Of a stretch of DNA of 64,000 nucleotides, positions 16,519 through 25,293 are shown in pieces (position 1 is the first letter of the stretch; each line of letters starts with the position of its first letter). Source of the stretch: Dyella sp. OK004. Lineage in GTDB: Bacteria; Pseudomonadota; Gammaproteobacteria; Xanthomonadales; Rhodanobacteraceae. The stretch lies in the NCBI RefSeq assembly GCF_900114495.1, contig NZ_FOZI01000004.1, positions 124,001 to 188,000 of the forward strand, written 5' to 3'. The notes beneath the pieces are model-generated. The model was given only the letters and a program-made list of their open reading frames with translations. It did no database searches and was not told the origin of the DNA. The position numbers and the translations under genes are program-made.

Positions 16519-18062
16519 ACCGCCGTCTCGCCGTACTGCGTAGCGTCACCATCGTCTCGGTCTCGAGCTATATCGAGTACGCGCTGGGCCTCGTCGTCAG
16601 CATCTGGATCGCGCGCGCTTTGGGGCCAGCGGACTTCGGCCGCTATGCCTTCACTGTGTGGCTGTGCAGCTGGCTGATTACCTGCAGCAATCATGCGCTG
16701 ACTACGTCATCCACCAAGTTCATCGCCGAAGCCGATGGCGCGGGCACGCCCACGGTGGCATCGCATATCGCGCAACATCTCAACCGCGTACAGCACCTCA
16801 GCTCGCTTATCGTCATCGTGCTGTTTCTGCTGGGCATAGCTATCCTGCGGCCCGGCGAATGGCGAGACTATCTGCTGCCGGTAACCGCGCTGGTGTTGGT
16901 CGCCACGGTGGCCAAGGCCAACTACGGCATGCTGGTGGCGATTGAGAAAGGTCAGGAACATTTCGAGCCCGAAGCCATCGCCACGGTGCTGGCCGGCGCC
17001 GTCGGCATCCTGCTGGTGATCGGCGCGACGCTGCTGCATGCGGGGCTGCTCGCCTTTGTTGCAATCTTTGCGGTATCGCAGCTGCTGCTCAATCTGCTCA
17101 ACCGCCTGGCCTATCGCCGCTACTGCCAGCCGTTCGTGGCTGGCACGATTCCCATTGATATCCGCGCGCGCCTGAATCGCCATCTGCGCTTCACCGCCGT
17201 GCTGGTCCTGCTCGGTGCGTTCAAGGCGGGCACCTTCGAGGTGTTTCTGCTCAACACCTTCGCCACTTCTACCGCAGTGGGTTTCTTCGCCATCGCAGTC
17301 ACTCTCACGCGTGGCGCGGTGCAGCTGTTCTCGGTGGGGCTCACCAGCACCCTGCTGCCATACATGGCGAAGTCCTTCGGCGAGCGTGGGCAGGAACACA
17401 CCGCGCACTTCCTCGGCGAAGCGACGCGCTTCTACTGGGCGGTGGGCCTGATGATCGCCGGACTCGGCCTGGTCACCACGCCGCAGATCGTCGCGCTGCT
17501 CTATGGCGACCGCTACACCGCCGCCATTCCCGCGATCGAAGCCTTCCTGGTATTGGCCGGTCTGCTATTGATCGTCAACGGCATCGTTGCTTTCCAGACC
17601 GTGGTCGATCGCCAGGACGACCGTGTGCGCATCAGCGTCACCGCTTTGGTCGCCAACGCCGCGCTCGGTCTGCTGCTGGTTCCCACGCTGGGTCTGACCG
17701 GCGCTGTGCTCGCCTATGCCGGCACGCGACTGACCGAGCTTGCACTCGCCGTGTTCTACCTGCGTCGCGCTACTCGGCATGGTCTTCCGATCGGATCGAT
17801 GGCGCGCCTGTTCGGTGTGGCTGTGGCTGCCACCGCGCTGGCGTGGTTGGTGACTGCATTGCTGCAAAGTCGCTACGGCTTCATCGCCGGAAGCGCCGTG
17901 TTCGTCGCGGTGTTTATGCCCGCGAGCGTGTGGGTGCGTTACTGGAGTGGCGACGATTACCGCCTGATGGGCAGCATCGCCAACCGCCTCGGCCCACCAG
18001 GGCGTGTGCTGATGCGCGGCCTGAATCTGTTGCATCGCCCGAGCGCGGGGAGTTTGTCATGA
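16515..18062 (+). CDS. Polysaccharide flippase (Wzx-like, MOP superfamily)
   Basis: This 515-residue membrane protein has about 12-14 hydrophobic segments along its whole length. The N-terminal SSYIEYALGLVVSIWIARALGPADFGRYAF is the signature of O-antigen/EPS flippases of the MOP superfamily (quoted here in two parts: SSYIEYALGLVVSI and ARALGPADFGRYAF). It should move lipid-linked repeat units across the inner membrane. The ATGA overlap with the previous gene and the same overlap with the next one place it firmly in the operon. No Wzy polymerase or initiating glycosyltransferase is found nearby, so those steps must be encoded elsewhere. Confidence 0.88.
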   Translation: MNRRLAVLRSVTIVSVSSYIEYALGLVVSIWIARALGPADFGRYAFTVWLCSWLITCSNHALTTSSTKFIAEADGAGTPTVASHIAQHLNRVQHLSSLIVIVLFLLGIAILRPGEWRDYLLPVTALVLVATVAKANYGMLVAIEKGQEHFEPEAIATVLAGAVGILLVIGATLLHAGLLAFVAIFAVSQLLLNLLNRLAYRRYCQPFVAGTIPIDIRARLNRHLRFTAVLVLLGAFKAGTFEVFLLNTFATSTAVGFFAIAVTLTRGAVQLFSVGLTSTLLPYMAKSFGERGQEHTAHFLGEATRFYWAVGLMIAGLGLVTTPQIVALLYGDRYTAAIPAIEAFLVLAGLLLIVNGIVAFQTVVDRQDDRVRISVTALVANAALGLLLVPTLGLTGAVLAYAGTRLTELALAVFYLRRATRHGLPIGSMARLFGVAVAATALAWLVTALLQSRYGFIAGSAVFVAVFMPASVWVRYWSGDDYRLMGSIANRLGPPGRVLMRGLNLLHRPSAGSLS

Positions 18063-19186
18063 CCCTGCCGCGACCAGCCTGCGTGATACTCGACCACGCC
18101 GATGCCGTGCGTCATCTGCGCGACGAACTCGCGCGCCTCGCCGAACGGCCGGGTGCCGCATCCAGCATCGTGCAGCATCCCGACTGGCTGTTGTTCGAAC
18201 TGGAAAGTCGTGAAGGCGCAGCGACCCCATACGTCGTCGTCGCCAGTGGCGACAACGGCAAACCCATTGGCTACGCGCCGTTCGTCGTCGAATACCACCA
18301 TGCGCGCATCGCCGTCGGCGATCGTCGCGTGCCGATATATCAAGGTCGCACCCTGCGCCTGCTCGGTGCCGGCGTCGTGGCATCACCCCATGACCGGCCC
18401 GCCGCTGAAGCCTCCATTGCCGAAGCACTCAAGCGCGACCGCAGCATTCATGTGCTGCGCATCCGCGAAACCGAACTGCCCAACACGCTGGCCAATGCCG
18501 TATCGATGGGCAGGGCGCACTTCACCACCGTGCAGGCGAACTTGCTCGACCAGATCAACTGGACCATCGAGCCACAGGAATCGCTAGACGCCTATCTCGC
18601 CGGTCTCGGCTCCAAACGTCGCAACGACCTCACCCGTCGCCTGCGCAACGTCTACAAGAAACTCGGCGAGCAAGCCCAGCTACGCGTCGTCGACACACCG
18701 GAGCAAGTCGACGAGTACTGCACACTGATGAACCAGGTCTACGCGCGCAGCTGGCATGCGGAAGCCGTAGCAATAGATTGGACACTCCCCGCGCGCCGCG
18801 CACTGTTCCGCCAGCTCGCCAGCGAACGCTGCCTGATCGGCCACCTGCTGATGCTCGGCGACCAGCCCATCGCCTACGTCCACGGCTACCGTCTCGCCGG
18901 CCGCTACCTGCTCGACGACACCGGCTACGACGAGGCTTTCGCCGCGCACGGCGTGGGCTCGGCACTGGTATTCCAGGCTGTGCAGGATCTGTTAGCGCGC
19001 TACCCGGGTGAAGTCATCGACTTTGGCTATGGCGATAACCAGTACAAGCGCGTGCTGGCGAACCGGCAGGTGTCGTGTGGGGCTTTATATATGGTGCGCG
19101 GGGTAGAGGCGCGAGCGCGGTTCGGGATGATTGCGCCGTTGCGATGGGTGTATCGCGGGATGCGGCGGGTGATGCGCCGCGAGTAG
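18059..19186 (+). CDS. FemAB/GNAT-like acetyltransferase of polysaccharide operon
   Basis: This 375-residue cytoplasmic protein has a FemAB-like (BioF2/GNAT fold) layout. The central region contains LGSKRRNDLTRRLRNVYKK and the acceptor part has VHGYRLAGRYLLDDTGYDE, followed by YPGEVIDFGYGDNQYKRVL. Relatives occur widely in exopolysaccharide clusters and are thought to attach acyl or aminoacyl groups to sugar precursors. It overlaps the flippase gene by four bases and is the last gene of the operon. A diverged copy of its last ~40 codons lies at 25294-25425 beyond the secretion module. Confidence 0.8.
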   Translation: MTLPRPACVILDHADAVRHLRDELARLAERPGAASSIVQHPDWLLFELESREGAATPYVVVASGDNGKPIGYAPFVVEYHHARIAVGDRRVPIYQGRTLRLLGAGVVASPHDRPAAEASIAEALKRDRSIHVLRIRETELPNTLANAVSMGRAHFTTVQANLLDQINWTIEPQESLDAYLAGLGSKRRNDLTRRLRNVYKKLGEQAQLRVVDTPEQVDEYCTLMNQVYARSWHAEAVAIDWTLPARRALFRQLASERCLIGHLLMLGDQPIAYVHGYRLAGRYLLDDTGYDEAFAAHGVGSALVFQAVQDLLARYPGEVIDFGYGDNQYKRVLANRQVSCGALYMVRGVEARARFGMIAPLRWVYRGMRRVMRRE

Positions 19187-19495
19187 ATCGCTCTGTGAGG
19201 ATTCAGTCGTTTTGCGGCCGCCAGAATTTCCCATTTACAGACAGCGGCCAAGGAACATTCGCGGATCATTGCTCCATGGTAGGAGCCCACCCTGTGGGCG
19301 ACCGGAATAGCACCGCTTCCCCACCGCCTTCAAGCATCCCCTAGCCTTTGTGCGCATGCGCTGACATGGATTGTCAGTAACAGCTGAAATTCGACGGCCC
19401 GTCCTTCCACGGGCTTTTTTCTGATTTTTCGCCGTATCTCCGTGGGCTCGAGCATGTTCCCATCCGTCTTCCGATGACCTTAGGAGAGGGTATTC
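19187..19495. other. Intergenic region between polysaccharide operon and secretion module
   Basis: About 310 bases without a gene. It holds a terminator at 19397-19420 and the leader of the VirB5-like gene, with AGGAGAGGG just before the ATG at 19496. The composition changes here from the GC-rich operon to a somewhat more mixed region. Confidence 0.6.
19397..19420 (+). terminator. Rho-independent terminator
   Basis: The stem GCCCGT/ACGGGC (19397-19402 and 19409-19414) with a 6-base loop is followed by TTTTTT. It is placed 210 bases behind the polysaccharide operon and ahead of the VirB5-like gene. Confidence 0.75.
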
Positions 19496-20239
19496 ATGCG
19501 TCTACATCACGAGGCCCGCCACAGCATTTTCCGTACTACGCGGCGTACCGTCATCAGTTTGTTAGCTCCACTGCTTCTTGGCCTTCTCTCCAGCAACACC
19601 TACGCGCAATGGCAGGTGGCCGACCGCGAACATATCCAGGCCGACGCTGAGGCCTGGGTCAAGCAATGGGCGCAGTGGAAGCAGCAGTTCGATCAGTGGG
19701 AGCAGCAGTACTTCACCATGCTCAACGTGGTGCAGGCCGGACCTGCATTTATAGACACCGGCCAGTTGGAGCGGCGGGGGCCGGACGATGGCATGGCGCA
19801 GCAATGTCCCGAGCCTGGCGCGCTCGCCGGCAAGATCGTGCAACAGCAGAACGCGTTCTGTCGGATGCTGCTTCAGGTGAACAACAACCGCTACAACGTG
19901 CTGGTCGATCTCAACCAGCAGATCGACCGGCGCAATCAAGAGATGCGAGCAATCCTGGCCAAGCGCATCACCGACGTATCGTCCAAGGACTTGGGCGGCC
20001 TCAAGTCGTTCGGCACCGAGATGCAGACCTTCCAGGCCAATGTCGAGCACGACATGAACAACGCCGAGGCAGCGCTCAAGCGATACGCGAGCCTCGCCGA
20101 GACGATCAAGCAGCAGCAGGCGCAGTTGACCGAACAGGCGTTCAAGAGCGCGCCATCCGGCAGTGGTTCGGGATTGCTCGGCGGGCTCGTCCAGGGCGCC
20201 ACCCTCAAGGGTGCGCTAGAAACCGCCAAGCACTGGTAA
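19496..20239 (+). CDS. VirB5-like type IV secretion protein
   Basis: This 247-residue exported protein has a signal peptide (cleavage near NTYAQW, about residue 38). The mature part is almost entirely helical and Gln-rich (WVKQWAQWKQQFDQWEQQY), typical of VirB5/TrbJ minor pilus subunits, which sit at the tip of the type IV secretion pilus. Two Cys (CPEPG and FCRM) may form a disulfide. The gene is directly followed by a VirB6-like gene, a common order. The rest of a type IV secretion system is not in the window, so this is an orphan or accessory pair. Confidence 0.75.
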   Translation: MRLHHEARHSIFRTTRRTVISLLAPLLLGLLSSNTYAQWQVADREHIQADAEAWVKQWAQWKQQFDQWEQQYFTMLNVVQAGPAFIDTGQLERRGPDDGMAQQCPEPGALAGKIVQQQNAFCRMLLQVNNNRYNVLVDLNQQIDRRNQEMRAILAKRITDVSSKDLGGLKSFGTEMQTFQANVEHDMNNAEAALKRYASLAETIKQQQAQLTEQAFKSAPSGSGSGLLGGLVQGATLKGALETAKHW

Positions 20240-20260
20240 CCCCATCGAGCGTCATCACGG

Positions 20261-21442
20261 ATGATCATCATGTTCAACGCAGCTTTTGCCAGCGCTCCCG
20301 GCCTCGGCGACCTGAGCAATTTCTTCTTTTACACCGCCATCAGGGATTTTTTGCTCGGCAGCGACGGCCTGATCACCCAATGGACTGCCGGCCTGTCCGA
20401 GCGTCTTGGCTCGTTGCTGGGAGTGGCGGTGCTGCCGCTGATCACGTTGTGGATCCTGCTGGCCGGCTATCGCATTGTCACCGGCCAGTCGCGCGAGTCG
20501 ATGATGGTGCTGGTGGTCAATGCCACGCGCGCGTCGCTGATCGTGTTCATCGCCATCGGGGTCGGCATGGGCAATCCGTGGATTGCCGACAAGCTTCACG
20601 AGCTCGATCAGGTGATCAGCGAGGTGGTGACCGGCAGTACAGGTATGGCCGGCCAGATGCAGGAGAGCCTGGGCTGGATACAGTTCGCGCTGTCGAGCAT
20701 CGACGCGTTGCCTACCGGCGGCGAGGCCGCGCTTGCCACGTCCAAGGAGCGGGCACTGTTGTTCACCGGCATTGGCACAGCAGGGCCGGGCATCGTCGGT
20801 GGCGTCATGCTGATGACGTTCGAGATCGCGATGAAGTTTCTGGTGGCGGTTGGACCGCTGGCGATGCTTTGCCTGCTGTTCAAGGCCACCGCGCCGGTTT
20901 TCAGGCGCTGGCTGGAAGCGTGCATCGCCACGTTGTTCGCCCTCGCCGTGGCCGAGGTGATGACCACCATCGCGTTGAAGATGGTGTGCGCGGTGGCGGC
21001 GGCGTTCTGGGGCGACCGGCTGATCAACGCGGCGGTGCAGAGCCTTCCCGGCGGCGTGGATCTTCAGATGGCCGAAGGCATCACCAGCATGGCGATGCAG
21101 CAGGGAGCACTGGGGCTGATCATGACCATGCTGATCGTCACGGTGACGGCCAAGACATCCCGCCTCTTCGGGGACATGTTGGGCAACTTCAGTCATTACT
21201 CGATGTTCGGGGCACCGGGTGGGATGTCGGCACAGCTAGGGCCGCAAGGGCAGCCGGTGGGGGCTTATCAGGCACCGGTGCAGAGGGAGACAACGTCTCA
21301 TCCCAGCAATGCGGGAGTTATGCCTACAAATCACCCCGTATCAGGTTCTCACACCACGCCAGCATCAAGTAATCAAGATGTAGTGAAGACAAATGCTGAG
21401 TCTCAGCAAGGTAAGGCGAATCGTCCGATAGATCGCACATAA
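20261..21442 (+). CDS. VirB6-like type IV secretion inner-membrane protein
   Basis: This 393-residue polytopic membrane protein has about six to eight hydrophobic segments. The family pattern is visible in LITLWILLAGYRIVTGQSRE and in the later KFLVAVGPLAMLCLLFKATAPVFRRW. VirB6/TrbL proteins line the inner-membrane part of the substrate path. The last ~75 residues are a polar, Ser/Gln/Asn-rich tail of different base composition, resembling extended tails of Xanthomonas-type VirB6. It starts 21 bases after the VirB5-like gene. Function depends on the remaining secretion components encoded elsewhere. Confidence 0.8.
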   Translation: MIIMFNAAFASAPGLGDLSNFFFYTAIRDFLLGSDGLITQWTAGLSERLGSLLGVAVLPLITLWILLAGYRIVTGQSRESMMVLVVNATRASLIVFIAIGVGMGNPWIADKLHELDQVISEVVTGSTGMAGQMQESLGWIQFALSSIDALPTGGEAALATSKERALLFTGIGTAGPGIVGGVMLMTFEIAMKFLVAVGPLAMLCLLFKATAPVFRRWLEACIATLFALAVAEVMTTIALKMVCAVAAAFWGDRLINAAVQSLPGGVDLQMAEGITSMAMQQGALGLIMTMLIVTVTAKTSRLFGDMLGNFSHYSMFGAPGGMSAQLGPQGQPVGAYQAPVQRETTSHPSNAGVMPTNHPVSGSHTTPASSNQDVVKTNAESQQGKANRPIDRT

Positions 21443-21546
21443 CACTACGCACGGGGCAAGCCGCGATCTAAGTGTGCGATGCATCACGCGACTTGCGCCA
21501 GCCGCCGTACTTCTTGACGCATTCAAAACAGTTATATGAGCTCCAT

Positions 21547-22038
21547 ATGAAAATATTTTTGCGGATACTCGGATCAATGCTGTTGCTATGCGGTTTATCG
21601 CATGCGCAACAGTCTTGCGAATGGCGACAAGAAGGGCCGATGGGGCCTGCGTGGTACCAACCCGGGAGTTGGAGTGCCTGCGGAGTCTCGCAGCAACAAG
21701 TTCAGCCAGGAGTTCGTTGGGCAACACGCTGGGGGAGCATCGCGTACAGTTCAAAAACGGGAAGTCTTGGCACAACTTTTAACCAAGAAAGCAAGCGTGA
21801 AGCGGAGCTCGCTGCCATGAAGCGCTGCGGCTCTTCAAGAGACATAACGGACTGCAAAATAATCAGTACGTACTTCAATCAGTGTGCTGCGGTGGCCTGG
21901 GGAGGAGGTGTCGAGGGCTCGGGCACCGGCCCTACCATCGCTGAGGCATCCAAAGCCTCTCTGCGGTCCTGCCAGGATGGAGGAACCGACTGCAAAGTTA
22001 TTTTTTCCGAATGCAGCCTTCCCGAGCGCATCCAATGA
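21547..22038 (+). CDS. DUF4189 secreted protein 1
   Basis: This 163-residue protein has a signal peptide (MLLLCGLSHAQQ, cleavage near residue 20). The mature domain has paired Cys and the DUF4189 pattern: RWATRWGSIAYSS, then AELAAMKRC, CKIISTYFNQCAAVAWGG and a final RSCQDGGTDCKVIFSECS. The fold is thought to be compact and disulfide-linked. The DUF has no assigned role but often lies next to type IV secretion genes. It overlaps the second DUF4189 gene by four bases. The start at 21547 gives the signal peptide. Confidence 0.8.
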   Translation: MKIFLRILGSMLLLCGLSHAQQSCEWRQEGPMGPAWYQPGSWSACGVSQQQVQPGVRWATRWGSIAYSSKTGSLGTTFNQESKREAELAAMKRCGSSRDITDCKIISTYFNQCAAVAWGGGVEGSGTGPTIAEASKASLRSCQDGGTDCKVIFSECSLPERIQ

Positions 22039-22547
22039 CACATCTCAATGTGATGCACATGAGAGCAAGGTGGTTCGGCCTTGCTGGAATGATGTTGTTG
22101 TCTTTGAGTTTCATGGCACATGCACAACAACAATGCGGATGGCGCCAAGAAGGAGTGATCGGTCGGGGCTGGTATGACGGGGGAGGTGGTTCGTGCAATA
22201 GCGCACAGCAGAAACAAACAGCGCCGGCCATCCGATGGGTCTCAAGATGGGGGGCAATTGCAATCTGTCACAGACTGGGTCACTCGGGATCAACTGTGAA
22301 CCAGAAGAGTAAGCGTGACGCAAAGCGCGTAGCTCTGCAGAACTGCAATACGGATGGGGCAACGGACTGTGAAGTCGCGCTCGCATACCACGATCAATGC
22401 GCAGCCCTCGCGTGGGGCGGTGGATTCTCAGTAGCAGCTGGTGCGGCCACGATAGAGGAAGCTGCAGCGTTAGCCATGCGGTCGTGCGATACGCAAGGAT
22501 GCGAAATTGTCTACTCCGAATGCAGCCTCCCCGAACGCATTCAATGA
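22035..22547 (+). CDS. DUF4189 secreted protein 2
   Basis: This 170-residue paralogue of the preceding protein has a signal peptide (SLSFMAHAQQQ), the same Cys pattern (CGWRQEG, CEVALAYHDQCAALAWGGG, RSCDTQGCEIVYSECS) and even the same last residues SLPERIQ. Tandem duplication within the operon is evident. The ATG lies inside the previous TGA, implying translational coupling. Both proteins may act in the envelope as companions of the VirB proteins or as protective partners of the effector; neither role is shown. Confidence 0.8.
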   Translation: MTHLNVMHMRARWFGLAGMMLLSLSFMAHAQQQCGWRQEGVIGRGWYDGGGGSCNSAQQKQTAPAIRWVSRWGAIAICHRLGHSGSTVNQKSKRDAKRVALQNCNTDGATDCEVALAYHDQCAALAWGGGFSVAAGAATIEEAAALAMRSCDTQGCEIVYSECSLPERIQ

Positions 22548-22566
22548 CACCTATGGAGGGGTCGCC

Positions 22567-23025
22567 ATGAAAGAATTCGACGCCATTACCACCAACCATC
22601 CATCCCATCCAGCGTTGGCGCGGATCACCGCGGGCCAACGTCAACAGCGCATCCAGCTTTATGCCCTGGGCCTGTGGTTCATGGGCGGCATACTGGACGT
22701 CATTTACTCCACCACCTTCTTTGGCCCGGGGTGGCTCCGCGAACTGATGAATCCTGCAGGCCTCGTTTTCATGGGTAGTCTGGTTCTGGCCTATCGATGG
22801 CTTCTCATCGACAGCATGGAGCGACGCCGTTCGTATTCATTCTCCGACCATCTGCTGAACGTGGCTTTCAGTGCCGGGTATCTGTACCAGACCCGCGACC
22901 ATGGAGAGCGGGTCAGTGCCATGGCGGCCTATATCGCCCTGTGCGCGAGTTGCGCCATGGCAAGTTTTGTGGGCGGCTACCTCGCCATTGGCGCGTTCAT
23001 CAAGTTCAAGGTGACGAGTTCATGA
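22567..23025 (+). CDS. Small polytopic membrane protein of effector module
   Basis: This 152-residue protein begins with a polar N-terminus (MKEFDAITTNHPSHPALARI) and has three to four hydrophobic segments (about 38-60, 64-84 and 122-148). I recognise no family. It lies between the DUF4189 pair and the exported protein preceding the effector, and its TGA overlaps the next ATG. Co-transcription with the effector makes a role in immunity or secretion plausible but unproven. Confidence 0.6.
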   Translation: MKEFDAITTNHPSHPALARITAGQRQQRIQLYALGLWFMGGILDVIYSTTFFGPGWLRELMNPAGLVFMGSLVLAYRWLLIDSMERRRSYSFSDHLLNVAFSAGYLYQTRDHGERVSAMAAYIALCASCAMASFVGGYLAIGAFIKFKVTSS

Positions 23026-23621
23026 AGCGCGTTCTTTTGATGATTCCGATGCTTGCCATGGCCTTCCTTCTCTACCGCTGCGGAGCTTTTGTGGGCACGC
23101 TAGATATCAAGCAGAACCCGCATCCGAAGATGCGCTACGACATCACCATAACCATCGAAGGTGCGCCGGGTCCGTTCGACGCGGTGGGTGGATTCATGCA
23201 GTACGAAGTTGCCAACAAGCAATGCGTACCACTGACGGGTGGGCCCATGAATCCGATGCGGATTCCACCGTTGGCGCATCCACCCATCGACTTCAAACGG
23301 GTCTCTGACAATGTCTACACGGGTACGGTGTATGCGGATTATTTTCTGGATGAGGACTATTTCGGCGAAGGTATGTGCCATTGGTCACTGATGAGTGCCA
23401 CTGCAAGGTTGAAGGTCATGAATCGAACTTTCGCTCCATATCTTCTTCCAGACGAGCTGTTTTCACAGAAGCCGGTTACTGCCTATTTCACGCGAGACGA
23501 GTACTTGCACAACAACGTGGGATACAGCTCGACGGGGGAGCGCGATCGGTCTGTTTTTCCGTCTGATCAGCAGCAAGGCCTCTTCTCCATCACCTTGGTT
23601 GCTAAGGAGCACTTGCCATGA
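23022..23621 (+). CDS. Membrane-anchored periplasmic protein, candidate effector immunity protein
   Basis: This 199-residue protein starts with a hydrophobic segment (LLMIPMLAMAFLLYRCGAF) and then a beta-rich soluble part with several Cys. A classical lipobox is not evident, so the N-terminus may be an uncleaved anchor. It overlaps the following effector gene by four bases (ATGA). In Xanthomonas-type bacterial-killing type IV systems the immunity protein (X-Tfi), usually periplasmic, is encoded directly before its effector. By position this is the best immunity candidate. The sequence alone shows no effector-binding feature. Confidence 0.6.
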   Translation: MKRVLLMIPMLAMAFLLYRCGAFVGTLDIKQNPHPKMRYDITITIEGAPGPFDAVGGFMQYEVANKQCVPLTGGPMNPMRIPPLAHPPIDFKRVSDNVYTGTVYADYFLDEDYFGEGMCHWSLMSATARLKVMNRTFAPYLLPDELFSQKPVTAYFTRDEYLHNNVGYSSTGERDRSVFPSDQQQGLFSITLVAKEHLP

Positions 23622-25246
23622 CTATCACTAGGAAGGACTACGCTTTGCTTGACAAGGATTCATACGTCCCTCACGAGAAAGACGATTCAGTGATTTTTGG
23701 CGGAGTGGGCTACACCATCTTCGATACCTATAGTGATCCCATCACCGGCTACCACGGAACCGCCTATAGACGCACCGATACTCATGAAATCGTCATCGCT
23801 CATCGCGGCACTGAGAAAAGCTGGGGCGTGATTCAAGATGGTCCGACCGACCTTGGCATGGTGGTCACCGGCTTCAACGCGCAATTACCCGATGCGCGTG
23901 CCTTCACTAAGCGTGTGATGGAGAATGCAGAAGCATTTGCAGCTAACAAGCACGTTGCCATTCCGCCCATCACCACCACCGGCCATTCCCTAGGCGGCAC
24001 GCTCGCCCAAATCACCGCCTACGAAAACCACCTTCAAGGCGTCACCTTCAACGCCTACGGCGCCGTGGATCTGCAGCACGACATTCCTGAGGGTGGAAGT
24101 CGGGTCACCAACTACGTCCGCGCCACCGATGTAGTGAGCGCGGCCAGCCGTCACTACGGAACGGTGCATGTGCTGGCGACCGCGCAGGATGTCCATGACC
24201 TTTCCCATGCGGGCTATGACGATCGGGTTACAGCTACCAGCCTTCGCAATCCATTGAGTGCCATCAGCGTTGCGGCACACAGCATCGACAACTTTGCCCC
24301 AGATAGTCCTGGCCTTGCATCGTCCGATCTGTCACCCGAGAACGAAGTCCGTGCCCGCCTGAATGCCCAAGCCATCGGCCTGTATCGGGCTGATGTGCAG
24401 GCGCTTCGTTCCAACACTCTGTCCCATGCATGGGAAATGGCACACAAAGCCGGCACCGCGCGGGAACTGCTGACGTCAGCCAGTCGTTCAGTGATGCATG
24501 GCGAATTCGCCCAAGCCGGCCACGCGCTGGACATGGCCGGTCATCGCACAGTCGAAAACCTCGCCCACCAGCGCGACACCGTGATCAACACCGCCAAACT
24601 CGCCGGCTACGCCGTTGAGGAGATGGGTCACCAAGCAGCCCACTCCGTAAGCGATGTTTATGACGCCACGCGCGATGGCATGACTCAAGGCGTCCAGATG
24701 CTCAAGCAACAGACACACCTCGTCACCGAGGTCATGAGCGATGGCATGTCGCGCGCCGCCGGTACGTTGAGCCACCCGGGCCAGTGGTTTGAATCCAGAT
24801 CCGCAACACCCGACGCACCCGCGTTACTGAATCACCCCACACATCCAGGCCACGCCATGTTTCAGCAAGGTCTTCATGGTGTGCAGCGTCTCAATGCCAA
24901 ACACGGCGTAGCTCCTTCGGAGCGCGATGCTAACTTCGCGGGCGCGCTTGCTTCAGCCGCGGCAGAGCAGGGCCTTACCCGCATCGACCATGTCGTGTTG
25001 AGCGATGACGCCAGCCGCGCCTTTGCCGTGCAGGGGCGCCTTCATGGTGGCATCGCGGGGCTGGATCAAAAGTATGTCTACGTGGAAACCGTGACGGCGC
25101 TGCATACGCCTCTGGCGCAGAGCAGTGCGCAGTGGGAGCTGGTCATGCAGCAGAATCAGGCCGATTTGACTTACTCACAGACGGAACAGGTGGCGCGGCA
25201 GCAGATTTCGCCGCAGGAGTCGCGCCACGTTGAGCGGTCGATGTAA
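23618..25246 (+). CDS. Type IV secretion lipase effector with XVIPCD-like C-terminus
   Basis: This 542-residue protein has an N-terminal class-3-lipase/DUF2974-like domain with the nucleophile elbow TGHSLGG (Ser124). Candidate acid Asp171 (RATDVVSAAS) and a His near 195 follow. The middle part (about 240-400) is helical. The C-terminal ~140 residues match the Xanthomonas VirD4-interacting protein conserved domain: LLNHPTHPGHAMFQQ, then FAGALASAAAEQGLTRIDHV, then a Gln-rich end. That domain targets toxins to the VirD4 coupling protein for injection into rival bacteria. There is no signal peptide, as expected. A phospholipase attack on target membranes is the likely activity. Overlap with the upstream gene suggests toxin-immunity pairing. 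Confidence 0.85.
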   Translation: MTITRKDYALLDKDSYVPHEKDDSVIFGGVGYTIFDTYSDPITGYHGTAYRRTDTHEIVIAHRGTEKSWGVIQDGPTDLGMVVTGFNAQLPDARAFTKRVMENAEAFAANKHVAIPPITTTGHSLGGTLAQITAYENHLQGVTFNAYGAVDLQHDIPEGGSRVTNYVRATDVVSAASRHYGTVHVLATAQDVHDLSHAGYDDRVTATSLRNPLSAISVAAHSIDNFAPDSPGLASSDLSPENEVRARLNAQAIGLYRADVQALRSNTLSHAWEMAHKAGTARELLTSASRSVMHGEFAQAGHALDMAGHRTVENLAHQRDTVINTAKLAGYAVEEMGHQAAHSVSDVYDATRDGMTQGVQMLKQQTHLVTEVMSDGMSRAAGTLSHPGQWFESRSATPDAPALLNHPTHPGHAMFQQGLHGVQRLNAKHGVAPSERDANFAGALASAAAEQGLTRIDHVVLSDDASRAFAVQGRLHGGIAGLDQKYVYVETVTALHTPLAQSSAQWELVMQQNQADLTYSQTEQVARQQISPQESRHVERSM

Positions 25247-25293
25247 CCCGAGCGAGTCGTCTCCATTGCCGTGGATCGCGGCATCACACACCG

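Noticed and set aside
7589-19186. Complete Xanthomonas-type xanthan (gum) cluster
   Set aside because: Only export, length-control, flippase and modification genes are present; gumD-K type glycosyltransferases and the polymerase are missing.
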